Shown: positions 21,939 to 34,415 of the stretch, in pieces
Numbering within the stretch: the stretch's first letter is position 1
Layout: each line of letters starts with the position of its first letter
Assembly (NCBI GenBank): GCA_030762895.1
Contig: CM061063.1
Location: 98,416,210-98,480,209, forward strand
From: Sophora flavescens
Lineage: Eukaryota; Streptophyta; Magnoliopsida; Fabales; Fabaceae
Length of the DNA stretch: 64,000 nt
Direction of reading: 5' to 3'
Notes under the pieces: model-generated
Database searches by the model: none
What the model was told of the DNA's origin: nothing
What the model saw: the letters and a program-made list of their open reading frames with translations, nothing else
Translations under genes and position numbers: made by a program

Positions 21939-24599
21939 ATGCGAGGTACTATTCCAGCTGACTAACTCCTATACGATCCAGAAATTGAAAGAACAGCTAT
22001 GAAGAATAGGAAGCAAGCAAGACAGCAGAATTTGTTAAGACAACAAGGATAAGAACAAGAGACTTCCATCTCTCAAGTTTGTCAAGAAGAACTCAAGATG
22101 GCATGCAATGGTGAAGATACTCCACCACCACGGAGGACACTTGGTGACTATGACAATACAAATGTCAACCGGCATGTCACTAGTATAGTGAGTCCTCCAG
22201 TGAACTCCAACAATTTTGAAATCAAGCCAAATCTCATCAATATGGTTTCACAAAATCAGTTTGCTGGGTTGGAGAAGGAAGATCCTAACAGTCATGTTTC
22301 CACTTTCTTGGAGTTGTTCGATACAGTGAAGATAAATGGTGCCTCCGATGATGCAATTCGCCTGAGATTGATTCCTTTCTCTCTAAGAGATAGAGCCAAG
22401 TCTTGGCTCCAATCACAACCATGGGGGAGCTTCAGTACATGGGACAACTTAGAGGCAAAATTTCTGGCAAGGTCCTTCCCCACCTCAAGATTTGTAAAGG
22501 CAAGGGGTGACATCATGAGCTTTGCTCAACAAGAAGGTGAGACGCTGCATGACGCCTGGGAAAGGTTCAAGGAATTGCTTCGGAGATGCCCAAATCATGG
22601 GTTTGATGATCTTACTCAGATGCAAACATTCTGTAATGGATTGAGGCTGTCAACCAGGTACATGTTGGATGCCTCAGCTGGAGGTTCCATGAATACAAAG
22701 ACATCAGAGGAAGCATTGACTTTGATAGAGGCTATGGCCTCTAATGATTATTTGATGCATCATGATCGGGGTCCCACACAAAAAAGGGGAGTGTTGGAGT
22801 TAGATTCACAAACTGCATTGTTAGCTCAGAACAAGCTCATGACACAACAATTGGAGTCTCTTACCAAGCAACTAGCTCAACTCCCACAACAACTCCAAAC
22901 TGTTCAAGGGATGACCATGCCACCACAAGAGGTAATGAGATGTGATTTTTGTGGAGTTGATCATGAGAATGGAAGATGTGAGGCACCACCTAGTTCCCAT
23001 GAGGAAGCCAATTATATGGGGAACTATGGGCGGTAGGGCAACAACCAATTCCCTAACGATTACAACCAAGGGTGGAGGAATCAACCAAATTTTGGTTGGA
23101 AGCAAGATGCCGGACAAACAAGCAAGCCTCCTCCTACACAAACGCTTCAAGACCGGGTTTCTATCTTGGAGAATACACTCAATCAGTTCATGCAGTTGAC
23201 CATGGCAAACCAGAAAAATACCGATGCTTCTATAAAAAATTTGGAGGTTCAAGTTGGCCAAATTGCAAAGCACCTAGCGGAGCAAACTAGCAGCGGTTTT
23301 TCTGGTAACACTCAAACTAATCCGAAGGAGCATTGCAATGCTGTTGTTTTGAGGAGTGGTAAAAGTCTTGAGAATGTGGGCGGTGAGCCTTTGGTGAAGA
23401 ATCAGAAAGTTGATGGAAAAACAGAATTGAGTGCTGAGGAAAAAGAAGAAAAAGGTAAAGATGTTATAGTTGAGGAAGAAGAAAAGGTCAGTGAACAAGA
23501 CAAGAGGGAGAAGCTAGTAGATGAGAATTCAATTTTGAGGAGAACTAAGAGTCGGATTTTGAAGGATGGAGACAAACCTCAAGTGATCCCCTATTACGTG
23601 AAGTTGCCCTATCCTCACTTGAGCAAGAAAAAAGAGAAAGAAGAAAATTTTGCCAAGTTCCTTGACATTTTCAAGAGGCTACAGATCAACATACCCTTTG
23701 CTGAAGCACTAGAGCAGATGCCCAATTATGCAAAATTCATGAAGGAACTCCTCACAAAGAAAAGAAAGTTTAAAGAAGGCGAGACTGTTGCCTTAACTGA
23801 AGAGTGCAGTGCGATACTTCAAAGGAAACTACCTCCGAAGCTGAAAGATCCTGGTAGTTTTACAATCCCTTGCACTATTGGGAGTGTTGCCATCAGAAAG
23901 GCCTTATGTGACTTGGGAGCGAGTATCAATTTGATGCCGCTTTCCATTTTGAACAAGCTTGGAGGTGGAAAGGTGAAACCAACCAGGATGGCATTGCAAC
24001 TAGCTGACAGATCAATCAAGCATCCTTATGGTATCCTGGAAGATGTTCTGGTAAAGGTGGATAAGTTTATCTTCCCAGCGGACTTTGTGATTTTAGAAAT
24101 GGAGGAGGATGCAGAAGTTCCGCTCATACCGGGGAGACCTTTTCTAGCGACTGGTCGCGCCTTGATAGACGTACAAAAAGGCCAGCTGCGATTCAGAGTG
24201 CAAGACGAAGAAGTCACTTTCAATGTATTTGAATATATGCATCGCCCGAGCGATGAAGAGGATTGTTTCCGCATGGACATTGTGGATACAGTGGCTAAAG
24301 AAGTCGTTGCAGATCAGCACCACCCCTCTACTCATGAGAAGAAGGAAAAGCTCAACATGAAAGAAACTCTGAAGCTCTGCAAGACAAATGATGTATCAGT
24401 TGGTGATGAAGTTGGATCTGCTCATCTTGTGAAAACAGAACCTCCGCCGGGAAGGAGTAAGAAAAAGGGCAAGAGGCCCAGGGTGAAAGGGGCAAAGGGG
24501 AAGCACAAATGTTGGCCCTATAAGCAAAATCAGCTCTTTAAAGGAGTTCCATGGAAGAAAAGTGCTCTTGCACTTCTATACCCAACCAAACCCGATTAA
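21939..24599 (+). pseudogene. Gag-protease with basic tail, body 2 (886 codons, three stops)
   Basis: The layout and the length of 2661 nt are those of body 1. In-frame stops lie near 21963 (TAA for CAA), near 22050 (TAA for GAA) and at 23034-23036 (TAG for CAG). None is shared with body 1, so the two bodies decayed separately after duplication. The last 521 codons (23037-24599) are open and include the protease (DLGAS active site; LIPGRPFLATG with Pro for Leu) and the complete basic tail. The knuckle reads CDFCGVDHENGRC. Confidence 0.92.
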
Positions 24600-26237
24600 T
24601 TGAAAGAAGCCCGTCAACCTAGTGACGTTAAAGAAGCGCTTATTGGGAGGCAACCCAAGTTTCTTAACCCTTCTCTTTAGTTGTTTTCATTTTCTTAATA
24701 ATTTTGTTTTTGATTTTAACCTCTTGAATAATTTGAGAAGCTCAAGAGGAAAAATAATAAATTGAGAATTACCAAGTGGTTGCAGGGTAAGAATGAAGGA
24801 GGGAAGAGCAAGAAGATAAGAAAAAGCAAAGTCAGCAACCGTCACCGCCTCGGTAAGCCGTTCCAATTTTTCTCCTCTCTCCAACTTGATTGTTTACATT
24901 GGGGACAATGTAAATTCTTAAGCTTGGGGTAGGGGTATTTTTGCATTTGTTCATATTGCATTCATATAGTTTTGCATGATAGCTTTGCATGTTCACATTA
25001 TTAGATTGCCCCTTACCTGAATTTTGCATCCAATTGTGAGAACTAAGTGCCCAATAATTTGTGATAGTGAATTGTTGAACCCAATTTGTTACTCTTGTGA
25101 TATGGCTGCAAATGAAAATGTTTGAGATAATCGTGGATTGTTGATAATTAGCATATGGTTCTGTAGATTTGTGTTTCTCATTGATTTTTGAACTACCAAA
25201 ATGTGAGATTTTGTGCCATAAAGGGGTACTCACTAAATCTACCCCATTCTTTGTGTTAGAGTGTTATTCCTCTTGGTTTGTTTTCTCTAGAACTTGACTT
25301 GAAACCATTTTGAAGCTTAAAAAATTTTGAAAACATTTTTGAAAATGATTGAGGCATTGGGTATTTTTTCTGGCCTTCTGAGCTTTGAATGATGAAATGC
25401 TACCCCTTAGTTGCCCAATTTTGAGCCTAAAAGAATAAAATGCTTTTCTTGGTACCCTGAAAATTTTTGATGAATAATGTTTGATAGAACCTTCTAAAGT
25501 ATTACAAAAGGGTAAAAAGGTAGTTGAAAAAAAAAGTTTGAGATAAAAGAATCAGAAAAAAAAAAGTTTCTCTTGAGCTGAAAAATCTCCCCTTCTCCAA
25601 ATAAAAGAAAAAACAAAACAAAAGAAAAATATATAGAGAAGGGATTGAGAAATGAGAAAAGAAAAAAAAAGGAATGAGAAATGAAAATGAAAAGAAAGAA
25701 AAGAAAGGTGGAAAAAGGAATCAAAACCCAAAAGGTATTTTAGAAGGTCATGTTTGCAAAAGCTTGATTTTGTATAGCCTTTTGAAATTTCCTTTTCTTG
25801 ATTTCCCCACCTAACGATTAATCTCATGGCCCGTTACAACCAAGTAAAAGACCTCTTGATTCTAAATTGTTTTCATTAATGAAGTAGAGATTTGGTTGAT
25901 AGTCAAGCCTATGGTAGGATTCATTCCTTGAGGAAAATGGAGCGAATTGTTATATACCCCTAAACACTTGAGTGAGGTTAGAAAGAGAGCCAAGCAAAAG
26001 AACAAGCTTGGGGTGAGCTTCAGGTGAGAAAGAGTGCCCAAATCAGTGAGAATATGAGTCTAAGGAACCTAAGCCTCTAATTGGACTTGAATTGATTGTC
26101 TCTTGCTGAATTGTTTGAATTGCCTATTACTTGGATCATTTATTTGGGTTCTTGGTTCACTATCCATATTCTGTTTCTTCTTCTTCTGGCCTTAGTGATT
26201 GCTTGAGGACAAGCAATTGAATAAGCTTGGGGTGATT
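24600..26237 (+). other. 3' UTR of body 2 with hairpins and polypurine tract
   Basis: It is nearly identical to the body 1 UTR. The hairpin TACATTG-GGGA-CAATGTA lies near 24895-24912 with AAGCTTGGGGTAGGGG after it, an A/G-rich tract lies near 25505-25735, and the terminal hairpin plus AAGCTTGGGGTGATT ends at 26237. No gene is seen. Confidence 0.8.
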
Positions 26238-27633
26238 TGATAGTGTGATTTTACATGATATTTTCTGTACACTTTTGCATGCATTTTTCATATAGATTAG
26301 GCATTCTTTATTTGATTTTAGTTAGATTTTCCCTTGGAACGGGTGAAGGTGGTTTTGTGTGTTGTTTTGCAGAAATTGATGAAAAATGCTCAGATTTAGC
26401 CATGATGAAGCTTGGATGAAATAGAGCCTGAAAAGAGAAGAAATTGAGCCAAGCAGAATTCTGGAGATTCACCCCGCGAGACTGAATTCACCTCGCGACC
26501 CTGAAAGCTGACTGTGCCAGAAAATGCAAGCCTTTCTAGTTAGCCTCGTGAACCTTGTCTCGCCTCGCGAGTATGGAAACCAGAAGCCATCACACCCAGG
26601 CCCTGATGCTCCTAAAGGGCATATTGGAGAAGCACTTTACTGTTTCGCGTCGCGAGCAGGTTCTCGCCTCGCGAGAGTTCCAATTACTGAAGACTAGAAG
26701 TTTAATATTCGCCTCGCGAGAGGCATCTCGCCCCGCGAGTGCGAGAAACCCATAACCCCTGTTATAAGCTGTTTAAGGCAGAATTGGAAGGAACACCTTG
26801 GAGACATTGGAGGCTACGAGTTTGGAAACCCAAAAGGCTCTCTGAATCAGAGGCAGCTGCTGGAGGATTGCCCCCATGGAACCCCTTCTATTCTTCATCT
26901 ATGTTTCTTTGGTGGTGACTATTATTATGAGTAGCTAAACCTCCATTGTTGGGGTTAGGGTAGCTATTTCTGAATTCTCATGTATTTGATTTAATCTTGC
27001 AATACAGTTTCTGCTTTGTTATTGAGTGATTGATTTCTGTACTTAATGCTTGTTGAGGCTAGCACCCCCATGACTTGATTTGTGTTTTGATATGCAATTG
27101 GAAAATTTGTGTTAAAACCGAAACTGAAATTAATCACCTAGTAAGCCTTGTATCTAGGAATGGAATTGGGTTTATTAGCAATCGCATGATCCCTAATCTT
27201 AATGCGAATTCATTAATCTGGGCCACCTAAGGAATTAGGGTCTATTAGTGGATTTAGGCTCTTGTCATCCGAGGAATCGGGACTTGAGTAATTTAGTGGA
27301 TTGATTGTCATAATTAAAGTAGAAACTGTTTGTTAGTTGTTTCATTGCATGAGGATGAAGATTAGTGATCCTAATCCCAACATCTTTTATCATATTTGAG
27401 AACCTTCTTTTATTGCCTTCCAAGTATTTGATAAAATTACAAAAAGAGTTTGTTTTTCTTATTTTGTTAGTTTAACTTTTGTTAGCATAGAACTCTCTTC
27501 AATCCAAGAATCGCTTAGATAGTAGTTGAATTGGTGCGTGCTAGTACTTGTTGCAGTCCTCGTGGGAACGATAAAACGGTCTCGCCACCGTATTACTTGC
27601 ACGACTGGGTATACTTGCCCAGATTCGTCAACA
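26238..27633 (+). repeat. LTR 3 of the tandem array (1396 bp)
   Basis: It begins TGATAGTGTGATTTTAC and ends ATTCGTCAACA directly before the ACCGG duplication. The TATA-like TTATAAGC is at 26762-26769 and the U5 hairpin CTGGG/CCCAG at 27605-27622. No primer site follows, which confirms it as the terminal LTR. Confidence 0.93.
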
Positions 27634-27638
27634 ACCGG
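27634..27638. repeat. Target-site duplication (right), ACCGG
   Basis: It is the partner of 14454-14458 and lies inside LINE ORF1. Confidence 0.92.
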
Positions 27639-29038
27639 GTCGGAGAGAAACTCTGGTGATTTAGAATAGGATGAAGCTGCATTCCCCTCCAAAGAATCAG
27701 GAACCACCAGACTTTGTAAATTATGATTTTCCTCTTCCAAAGCATTATCTGTGTTATCATCGAGGTGTGGTTGGGATTCATCATAAATAGTCTCAATTGA
27801 GTCACTATCCTCGTCAATCACTGGTTGCCTAGACTTAACAACATCACCTAATCTTTGAAACACAGTGGCCAAATGCACTGTTTCATTGCTCCGGATTGCT
27901 ACCTCTGATTCCCTTGGAATTATCAACTCCTTATCCCCCCTATAGGGAATTACATCTGTGTGTGGGCTACCAAAGACATGGTTCTCAATATTTTGATCAG
28001 CCCAGCCAGCAAGCACTTCACCAGCCACCTGATGTCCTTGATCAACATGATCTTCCTTCAGACCACTACCACCAGGGCTAGCCAAATCAACCAATGTCTT
28101 CCCGTGGTTCTCAGCAGCCGCATCTCCTTGCATAGCATCAACAGTATGTTTCTGCTTTGGGACATATATTGTGGAACTCTTAGTGATCCCACGATCCTGA
28201 TGTTTTGCTTCTTTACCAGGGTTGAGACTCTCACCCTTCTTCTTCTTGCAGCTAGCCTCCTCATGGCCAATAATACCACAAAAGTTATAGTAAGCTGGAA
28301 GGTTTTCGTAGTCAATTTCCACGTAGAAAGCAAAGTCCTCCCTCTCTACCATTATCTTGTTTGGAATTCTCCCTTTCGAATCAATCTTAACCAGGACCCT
28401 TGAAAAGTGACCCAAAGTCCTCGACCTAGTGGCCTCATCCAGGGTAATTGGAGTACCAACTCCATTATCTATTTCAAAAAGAATTTTAGGGTGCCAATAT
28501 TCTTGAGGGAGATCATAAATTCTCACCCAGCATTGCACCTGTGTCTTTCTCTGTTGATTAGGGTTAAAGTCAGCGCTCCACCATGTCAATCTCAAGATCC
28601 CTGGGTTTAGACTCCAAGAACCCAAGGACCATGTACAAGTAAAGTCTTCCTGGGATTGAAAGCCGAACTCAAAGAAACCTTTTTTCATAGAGGAGTCATT
28701 CTCCACTGTGATATTGGCTTCCATAGTGCAGATAGCTTGGAGCGCAAGTCAGTGATCTTAAGAGGCTGATTCCCTTTTGCCATCAATAAGCGGCCATGAA
28801 GGTAATTCTCGGCGCTTTGAAGGCCGATCTTGTACTCCTCCTCAGAAATCTTGATGGAGACAGCACCACTTATGATTCGAGGACGAGGCAACTGAGACAA
28901 TGAAAGATCCATCGTGGTGCATACTGCTTGAGCAAACGACTTTGGAGGAGTCGGCTGCATAGGTTGAACAAGGGTTTTGGCCTGAGGAGCGACCAGACTG
29001 CCACAGAGGAACACACACAACCTTAGACTACCATGCAA
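27639..29038 (-). pseudogene. LINE ORF1 (DUF4283 and CCHC knuckle), frameshifted and split
   Basis: This nucleic-acid-binding ORF1 protein has a DUF4283-like region (NYLHGRLLMAKGNQPLKI, FFEFGFQSQEDF, WSLGSWSLNPGILRL, VQCWVRIYDLPQEYWHP) and a zinc knuckle (CGIIGHEEASCKKKKG, with the first cysteine of a usual CCHC set replaced upstream by YYNFC). A frameshift near 28700 separates the first about 115 residues from the rest. The C-terminal 58 residues are displaced to 14285-14458 by the LTR array. It probably coats LINE RNA. Confidence 0.88.
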
Positions 29039-29060
29039 ACCCTAGCAATGAAGAAAAATA

Positions 29061-31231
29061 GGGTTCGTAATGCGATCAAAATTATTAATATTCTATTGTA
29101 ATAAACATAAAAAAATTTCAAATATTAATAGAGGTGAACAACATTAATTAGTAGGGTCCTATTCAAATTTTTAGAATTACACCTTTAAAACTATTAAGAT
29201 ATGGACCCAATGAATGATTGAGTGTGACTGAGTTGGTTGCGAAGACTGAGTTTATAGGAGATGACCTTAACTGTGAATAAGCATCTGAGCGGATATTAGT
29301 GCATAGCGGATCCAAAGGATCTATACTTGTGGGGATGCTCTATGCACCCACGGTGAGCCAAATACCCTAATTACGGTGGGTTCCTACAAAAAAAAACTAT
29401 TATGATGTAAATATATTTTAGAACATGGTGAAAAATAAAATAAGACCTTTAAAATAATTTATAATTTATTCGATAATCAATTCAGAATTAAAAATATATC
29501 TATATTCTTGTTGGTGGGTAATCTATAAGTACCTCTATAAGCTTTCTTTGAGCTGTGATGTATGCCCTGGCCCCGATATTCCCTCGGGACCCAACTCACC
29601 TAAATTTTAAAAAATATCTATATTGATTATATTATTTTCAAAAAGTTAACAAATTAAAAAGAAATTATTTAAAATATTACGGACAAAAGCAATTTTAAAA
29701 AGTAAACAAATAAATGAATAACTTTTTAAAATACTTGTTAGTATCCGATAGAGTTTTCAAGATAAGCAACTCTATAATTTGTTAACAAAAAATATAACAT
29801 AACACACTAATTACAAACATTTTCCCTATAAAAAAATTTAAATAATAATTTAAAAAGTTACAGATGTAAAGGAGAGACGGGAACAAAATAGTGAAATACC
29901 GTACTCATTAACTTATGGTAGGAACTTGTCAACAAAAAAAATTAATTTACGGTAGGAACACTGTAGCGGAGTCCATGAGATTTGAATATAGTATATATTA
30001 TATTTTGAGTTATTTAATTTATTTTATTATTTACTATGTTATTTTATATTTTAATTGAGGTTTTTCTTAGATTATTTAAATATTTTTTAAATAATATTTT
30101 TGGTATTAAATATTAAATATTTTAATGTTATTTCAAATATTTTAATGTCATGATTCCATTTTGATTATTTTAATATTATTTCAAATATTAAATATTTTAC
30201 TCAGTTTAATAGTTTAATATTTTGTTATAAAATATGAATTTTCTAGCACAATTTCATATTTTATTATTTTACTATTATCATTTCAAGAATTAAAATTTTT
30301 CTCTCAAATAGTTTAGGGATCAACTCAATAATTAAATCTATATGAAATTCATAGGTTTTGTGATGAATATATGTATATGTTTAAATTCGTAACTAATAGC
30401 AAGCTGATGGTATAGCCTAGTGGTCACATTACTTTGTTTACTTTTCGATGCAGCAATAGTGCCTTGGGTGGCACGCATGATAGGACTTTGGCAAAAAAAA
30501 AGTCAAATTATCAAAGGCACCATAGAAGCATCCATAATAATTTGGTTATAGAATGTTATGAAGTATATGCAAAAAATTTTTACTTGTTATACATGAATGG
30601 TTGTATGACTTTTTTACTTGGTTAAATGTCTAGGCTAGCTATTAGCATTTATGGTTTGTTGAAAGAGGACCACTGCTGGATGCCACGAATTTCATTTGTA
30701 GTTTAGGAAGAACCATGTCTCTTAAATTTCATCTATTCCATTAGCTGTGGAGCATGAGAGATATGTTTTGGTGCATGAACATATAATTCTGCAATTGGCT
30801 GCAGAATTTCTTGACGAAAAGATTGAAAAGTACTGTGCATTCCTGACTGTTCTTACTATAAGGAAGGAGAAGTTTGTTAGATGATTAAGAAGGTTTCCTC
30901 TAAGAGGAAACAAAAATTTGAATCCTAAAAGGCCGCGGTGCCTCTTATGGTATCCAAGAGGAAAGCTATACCTGCTAGGAGGATGGTCACACAGAGAGCT
31001 AGGGCGGTCTCTAAAATTTTTGTGATCTTAGACAAAACTTTTAAAGAGAATATAATATAAATTATAAATCTTCATATTAATTAATTTTTTAACTTTTTGT
31101 GCTTAAAATATATTTATCAAAGTTAATCAGGTAATTCTGACATATCACTCTTAATATATAATATGATTAATTCATTTAATCTATCTTGTAACATTGTTGA
31201 TCTTAGATAAGAATAATGAGGTTTTAACGGG
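29061..31231. other. AT-rich intergenic DNA without supported genes
   Basis: The sequence is AT-rich with long TTTTAAATATT stretches around 30000-30300. Small ORFs (for example 30434-30625) have no domain or context. No LTR boundaries or tRNA were recognised. Confidence 0.5.
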
Positions 31232-31325
31232 GTACTGCATATGATTGGTAGCGCTTGGCGTGCCAACCTAGTTGGGATGCCTTGTGTTGCAGTGATGCTT
31301 TTCCACACCATGTTTGTTTACAAAA
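31232..31325 (+). mobile_element. LINE 3'-end fragment
   Basis: GCATATGATTGGTAGCGC and GTGCCAACCTAGTTGGGATG match the 3' UTR of the LINEs at 10040-10135. Only the tail is present, as expected of a severely 5'-truncated insertion. Confidence 0.65.
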
Positions 31326-31367
31326 ATGAAATTTTAATTTTGAAACTTTTTTTTATGATAGCAACCA

Positions 31368-32161
31368 ATTTAGGGGTGTTCGCGGATTGAATTGGATCAG
31401 TTTTGAGACAAAAAGTCATCCAATCCAATGATAAAAACATTATGTGGTTTGGATTGGGTTGGATTGTTTCGTTCAGAAAATCCGATCCAATCCAATCCAA
31501 TCCAATCAAATGCAGATTGGATTAGATAATTCGATTTTTAACATACTTTATTTTTTTCTTATGTCAGGTGTCCTTTCTACTGATTTAATAGTGGGCAAAA
31601 GATAATATTTATTTAAGGGAGCTATTCTAGAGTGTCCAACACCTATTTTAATCCCTCTCTCTATACTAGAACAATAGAAAATTTATGAAAGCAACAACTA
31701 TCTGTTCTTATTAACCATTATTTGATTTGATGACGAGTGCGGAAAATTGTTGACCAATTTTGAGTGTTTGAGAAAAATAATTATTAATATCTTTTATCAC
31801 ATTCTTTTATGTAAAATATTCTTTTATCAAAATATAACTTCAAAGCATTAACATTTATTTTAAATATTCTCATATATGTCATTCTAACAGAAATATTAAA
31901 GAGAATGTTTTAATTCGTATATAAAAGTATGAAAAACAATGTTTAAGTATGAGTAATATTATAATTTTGAAAATAATAGTATATGTATATAGTTCGGTTT
32001 GGATTGGTTTTCCCTATAGGATCCAAAATCCGATCCAATCCAATGAAAGTTAAGCGGTTTTTTTGGTTTTCGGTTTTTTCTGTTTTCGATTTGTTTGGTT
32101 TGCGGTTTTTCGGTTCAGTTTTTACGATTTGAATTGGTTTGGATCAGTTGATGAACACCCT
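31368..32161. mobile_element. MITE, probably Mutator-like (794 bp)
   Basis: The ends are imperfect inverted repeats: AGGGGTGTTC near 31372 and its counterpart GAACACCCT ending at 32161. The sequence TAGCAACCA stands on both sides (31359-31367 and 32162-32170), a 9-bp duplication typical of Mutator-like elements. Inside are many GGATTGGATT and CGGTTTTT runs and no ORF. A 4-nt asymmetry at the left end leaves the exact terminus uncertain. Confidence 0.7.
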
Positions 32162-32170
32162 TAGCAACCA

Positions 32171-32496
32171 TGACAACACAGTCAACAACATTCTCTAATC
32201 AAATCATATGTTTGGGAAGAGAGAGTGCTAAAAAAATATGGAGCGAGGATATTAAAATCTTATAATAAAATAACCGTTGTAATATCAAAATGATCAACTA
32301 CTAATTAAAATTGATTTTACCTCTAACTACTATGTTAAGCACATTGATATAAGTTAACATGCCACCATATAACATACATGATTCATGAATAGATTCATGT
32401 GTAGTGTACTAGTGGTCTTTGACCAAGTGGTTTTATAGACTATATTATAAGTTATAACATTCACAACATATATAGTGCTCAAACTTGATTTTGAAT
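32171..32496. other. Intergenic DNA, nothing recognised
   Basis: AT-rich sequence between two repeat elements, with no credible ORF and no repeat boundary. Confidence 0.4.
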
Positions 32497-32765
32497 AGTG
32501 CAAACGGAATTTTGGGTCCCAAACTGCAGTTTGCAACTGCAAACCAAACGGGAACTAATTGATTATAACATCCACATGGCTCTCTTGTGTCAAATAAAAA
32601 AAACATTCACATGTCTTGGAAGTAATAATGAATTGTACGTTCGATTAGTAGTAACAGGAATAATAATAATTGAAAATAAAATGAAGCCCAAGGCAACTAC
32701 TGCGTGCCCATTTGGTTTGCAGTTGCAAACTGTAGTTTGGGATCCAAAATTCCGTTTGCACCGTT
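32497..32765. repeat. Foldback / MITE-like inverted repeat
   Basis: Arms of about 52 bp at 32498-32552 and 32706-32762 are inverted copies with few mismatches: GTGCAAACGGAATTTTGGG on the left matches CCAAAATTCCGTTTGCAC on the right. The loop is about 150 bp. No clear flanking duplication is visible, so the family is uncertain. Confidence 0.65.
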
Positions 32766-33028
32766 CAGAGAAACGTTTCTAAATCATTTAGGGGAAAATA
32801 TTTTCCTTTACAAAGTCTTTTATAAAACATTTGGAAATTCGTTTGCTTTTGAAATCCTTGATGGAATAAGGTCAAATATTTTCAAAGGGGTTTTTCCTTC
32901 ATGAAACACATAGTCCGAAAAAGGTTTTATCTCGTACAACCTTTGGATCATAAAAATGTAGTTTCTATTGACTTAAAAACACTTCAACGTTTCTTTTAAA
33001 ATCTAGAATCTCATTCTCTTGAAGTAAG
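32766..33028. other. Flank of element D, unassigned
   Basis: AT-rich DNA ending in GTAAG, the left target duplication of element D (33024-33028). It may belong to whatever sequence D inserted into. Confidence 0.4.
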
Positions 33029-34415
33029 TGATGTGCTAGATTCCGGCAAGTGTACCGGATTCGTTGCCAACTAATAAAAAGATATCGATCCCACAGAGAC
33101 CATGATCTCAAATCGCAACTAATTATCAAATCGATTAAACTGGACTATGAAAAGGATTTTGAAAAGGTTTTTGATATTGGAAATAAGAGATAACTCAAAA
33201 TCAGAATCAAGTAAACAGAAAGTAAATCAATTTATGGTTTTTCAGATCTAAGGTGATTCCTAGGAATTGGGTTACCAACAAGATTGTTTATGTTACTAAA
33301 CTGACTAACCCTTGTTAATTATCGAAATTGCCTTAAAGGCGAATTTATCCTCAAATAGTTAATGCTCCTTCTCGGGTTACAAAAACCGTGCCCAATTAAA
33401 CCAACTCCTACTCTCGTGGTAGTCGAATCTAGATTGGACCCTTTGCATTTCGTGACAATTCGTTAATCCTCGAAGGACGGCTTCTAACTCTTGTGATTTC
33501 AGTCCTAAGTCTGATTCTATAGATCTGATACCTAAGTTCACCGCTAGGTTCCATCTTAAAATATCTACGTCACGCAAATAAGCGGCCACCGAATTTACGA
33601 GTAATTAAAATACTAGAAATCATATCTAAAGCAAACTCGCAATTAACAAAGATAAAACATCAATTCATTACCATAAAAAAAAAACCTTGGGCATAGCCCC
33701 AATCCCTAGAAATTAAACTACTACTCAACCCTTGTCATGGTGATGACAAGCTTGGTCAACAACAACATGAAAATAAAAATAATAGAAGAGAGGAGGAAGA
33801 AGAAGAGAGATCCTAAATTATAGCCTAAGAGTAGCAGCCCAAAGTCCTCTTCATCTCTGCCCAGATGCCTTATTTATAGATTCGGGAAGTTAGAATCCCA
33901 ATCTAACTCAAATTCAGATCCAAATTGGTTGCTTCAGATCCAAGTAAGGCGCGTCACGGCCGTGATGGCCATCACGGCCAGGCCGTGACGGATTCTGCCT
34001 TAGGTGTTTCTTCAATTTTTGGACTGTCATGGCCTTGATGTTCATCACGGCTAGGCCGTGATCAGTTCTGCCTGTTGAGGGTCTAGTTCAGCTGACATGT
34101 CACGGCCGTGATGGGCATCACGGCTAGGCCGTGACCAGTTCTGACTTTTGCCTTCTTTCTTTTCAGTTATTGCTCGATCATGGCTGTGATGGGCTTTGTT
34201 TGGTTCATTTTCTTCACTTTTCATGCTCTATTTTCATCCAAGCTCCATAATGGCTAATCCTGAGCATTTAATCCTTAATTCCTGCAAAACAATACCACAA
34301 AACCGCCTTACCCGTTCCAAGGTAAAAACTAACAAAAATCAAATTAAATATGCCTAAACTATATGAAAATGCATGCAAAATGATTAACAAATATGAGGTG
34401 AATTCACACTCGTCA
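33029..34415 (-). repeat. 3' LTR of element D (1387 bp)
   Basis: The minus strand begins TGACGAGTGTGAATTCACC and ends GCACATCA, an inverted TGATG/CATCA end pattern. CACGGCCGTGA palindromes occupy about 33951-34200, with the TATA box TATAAATA at 33871-33878. The U5 hairpin TCCGG/CCGGA lies at 33042-33059. It lacks a repeat segment of about 24 bp that is present in the 5' LTR. Confidence 0.88.

Larger units (their letters stand above)
14459..27633 (+). mobile_element. Tandem Athila gag-protease array: LTR-body-LTR-body-LTR
   Basis: Three directly repeated LTRs, each exactly 1396 bp, enclose two internal regions (15855-20353 and 21750-26237). Each body starts with the intact primer site and ends with the polypurine tract. 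The array has a single ACCGG duplication at its outer ends and lies inside LINE ORF1. The simplest reading is one ancestral insertion expanded by unequal crossing-over between LTRs. Neither body has RT or integrase, so any movement would need proteins in trans. Confidence 0.92.
27634..29060 (-). mobile_element. L1-type LINE, 5' half (continues at 14458)
   Basis: This is the 5' part of the minus-strand LINE. The reading frame at 27639 resumes at 14453. The upstream limit near 29060 is an estimate, where sequence becomes AT-rich and non-coding. Confidence 0.85.

Noticed and set aside
30420..30960. Possible host gene fragment with small ORFs
   Set aside because: ORFs are short, lack domains and codon bias, and no splice-consistent model could be built.
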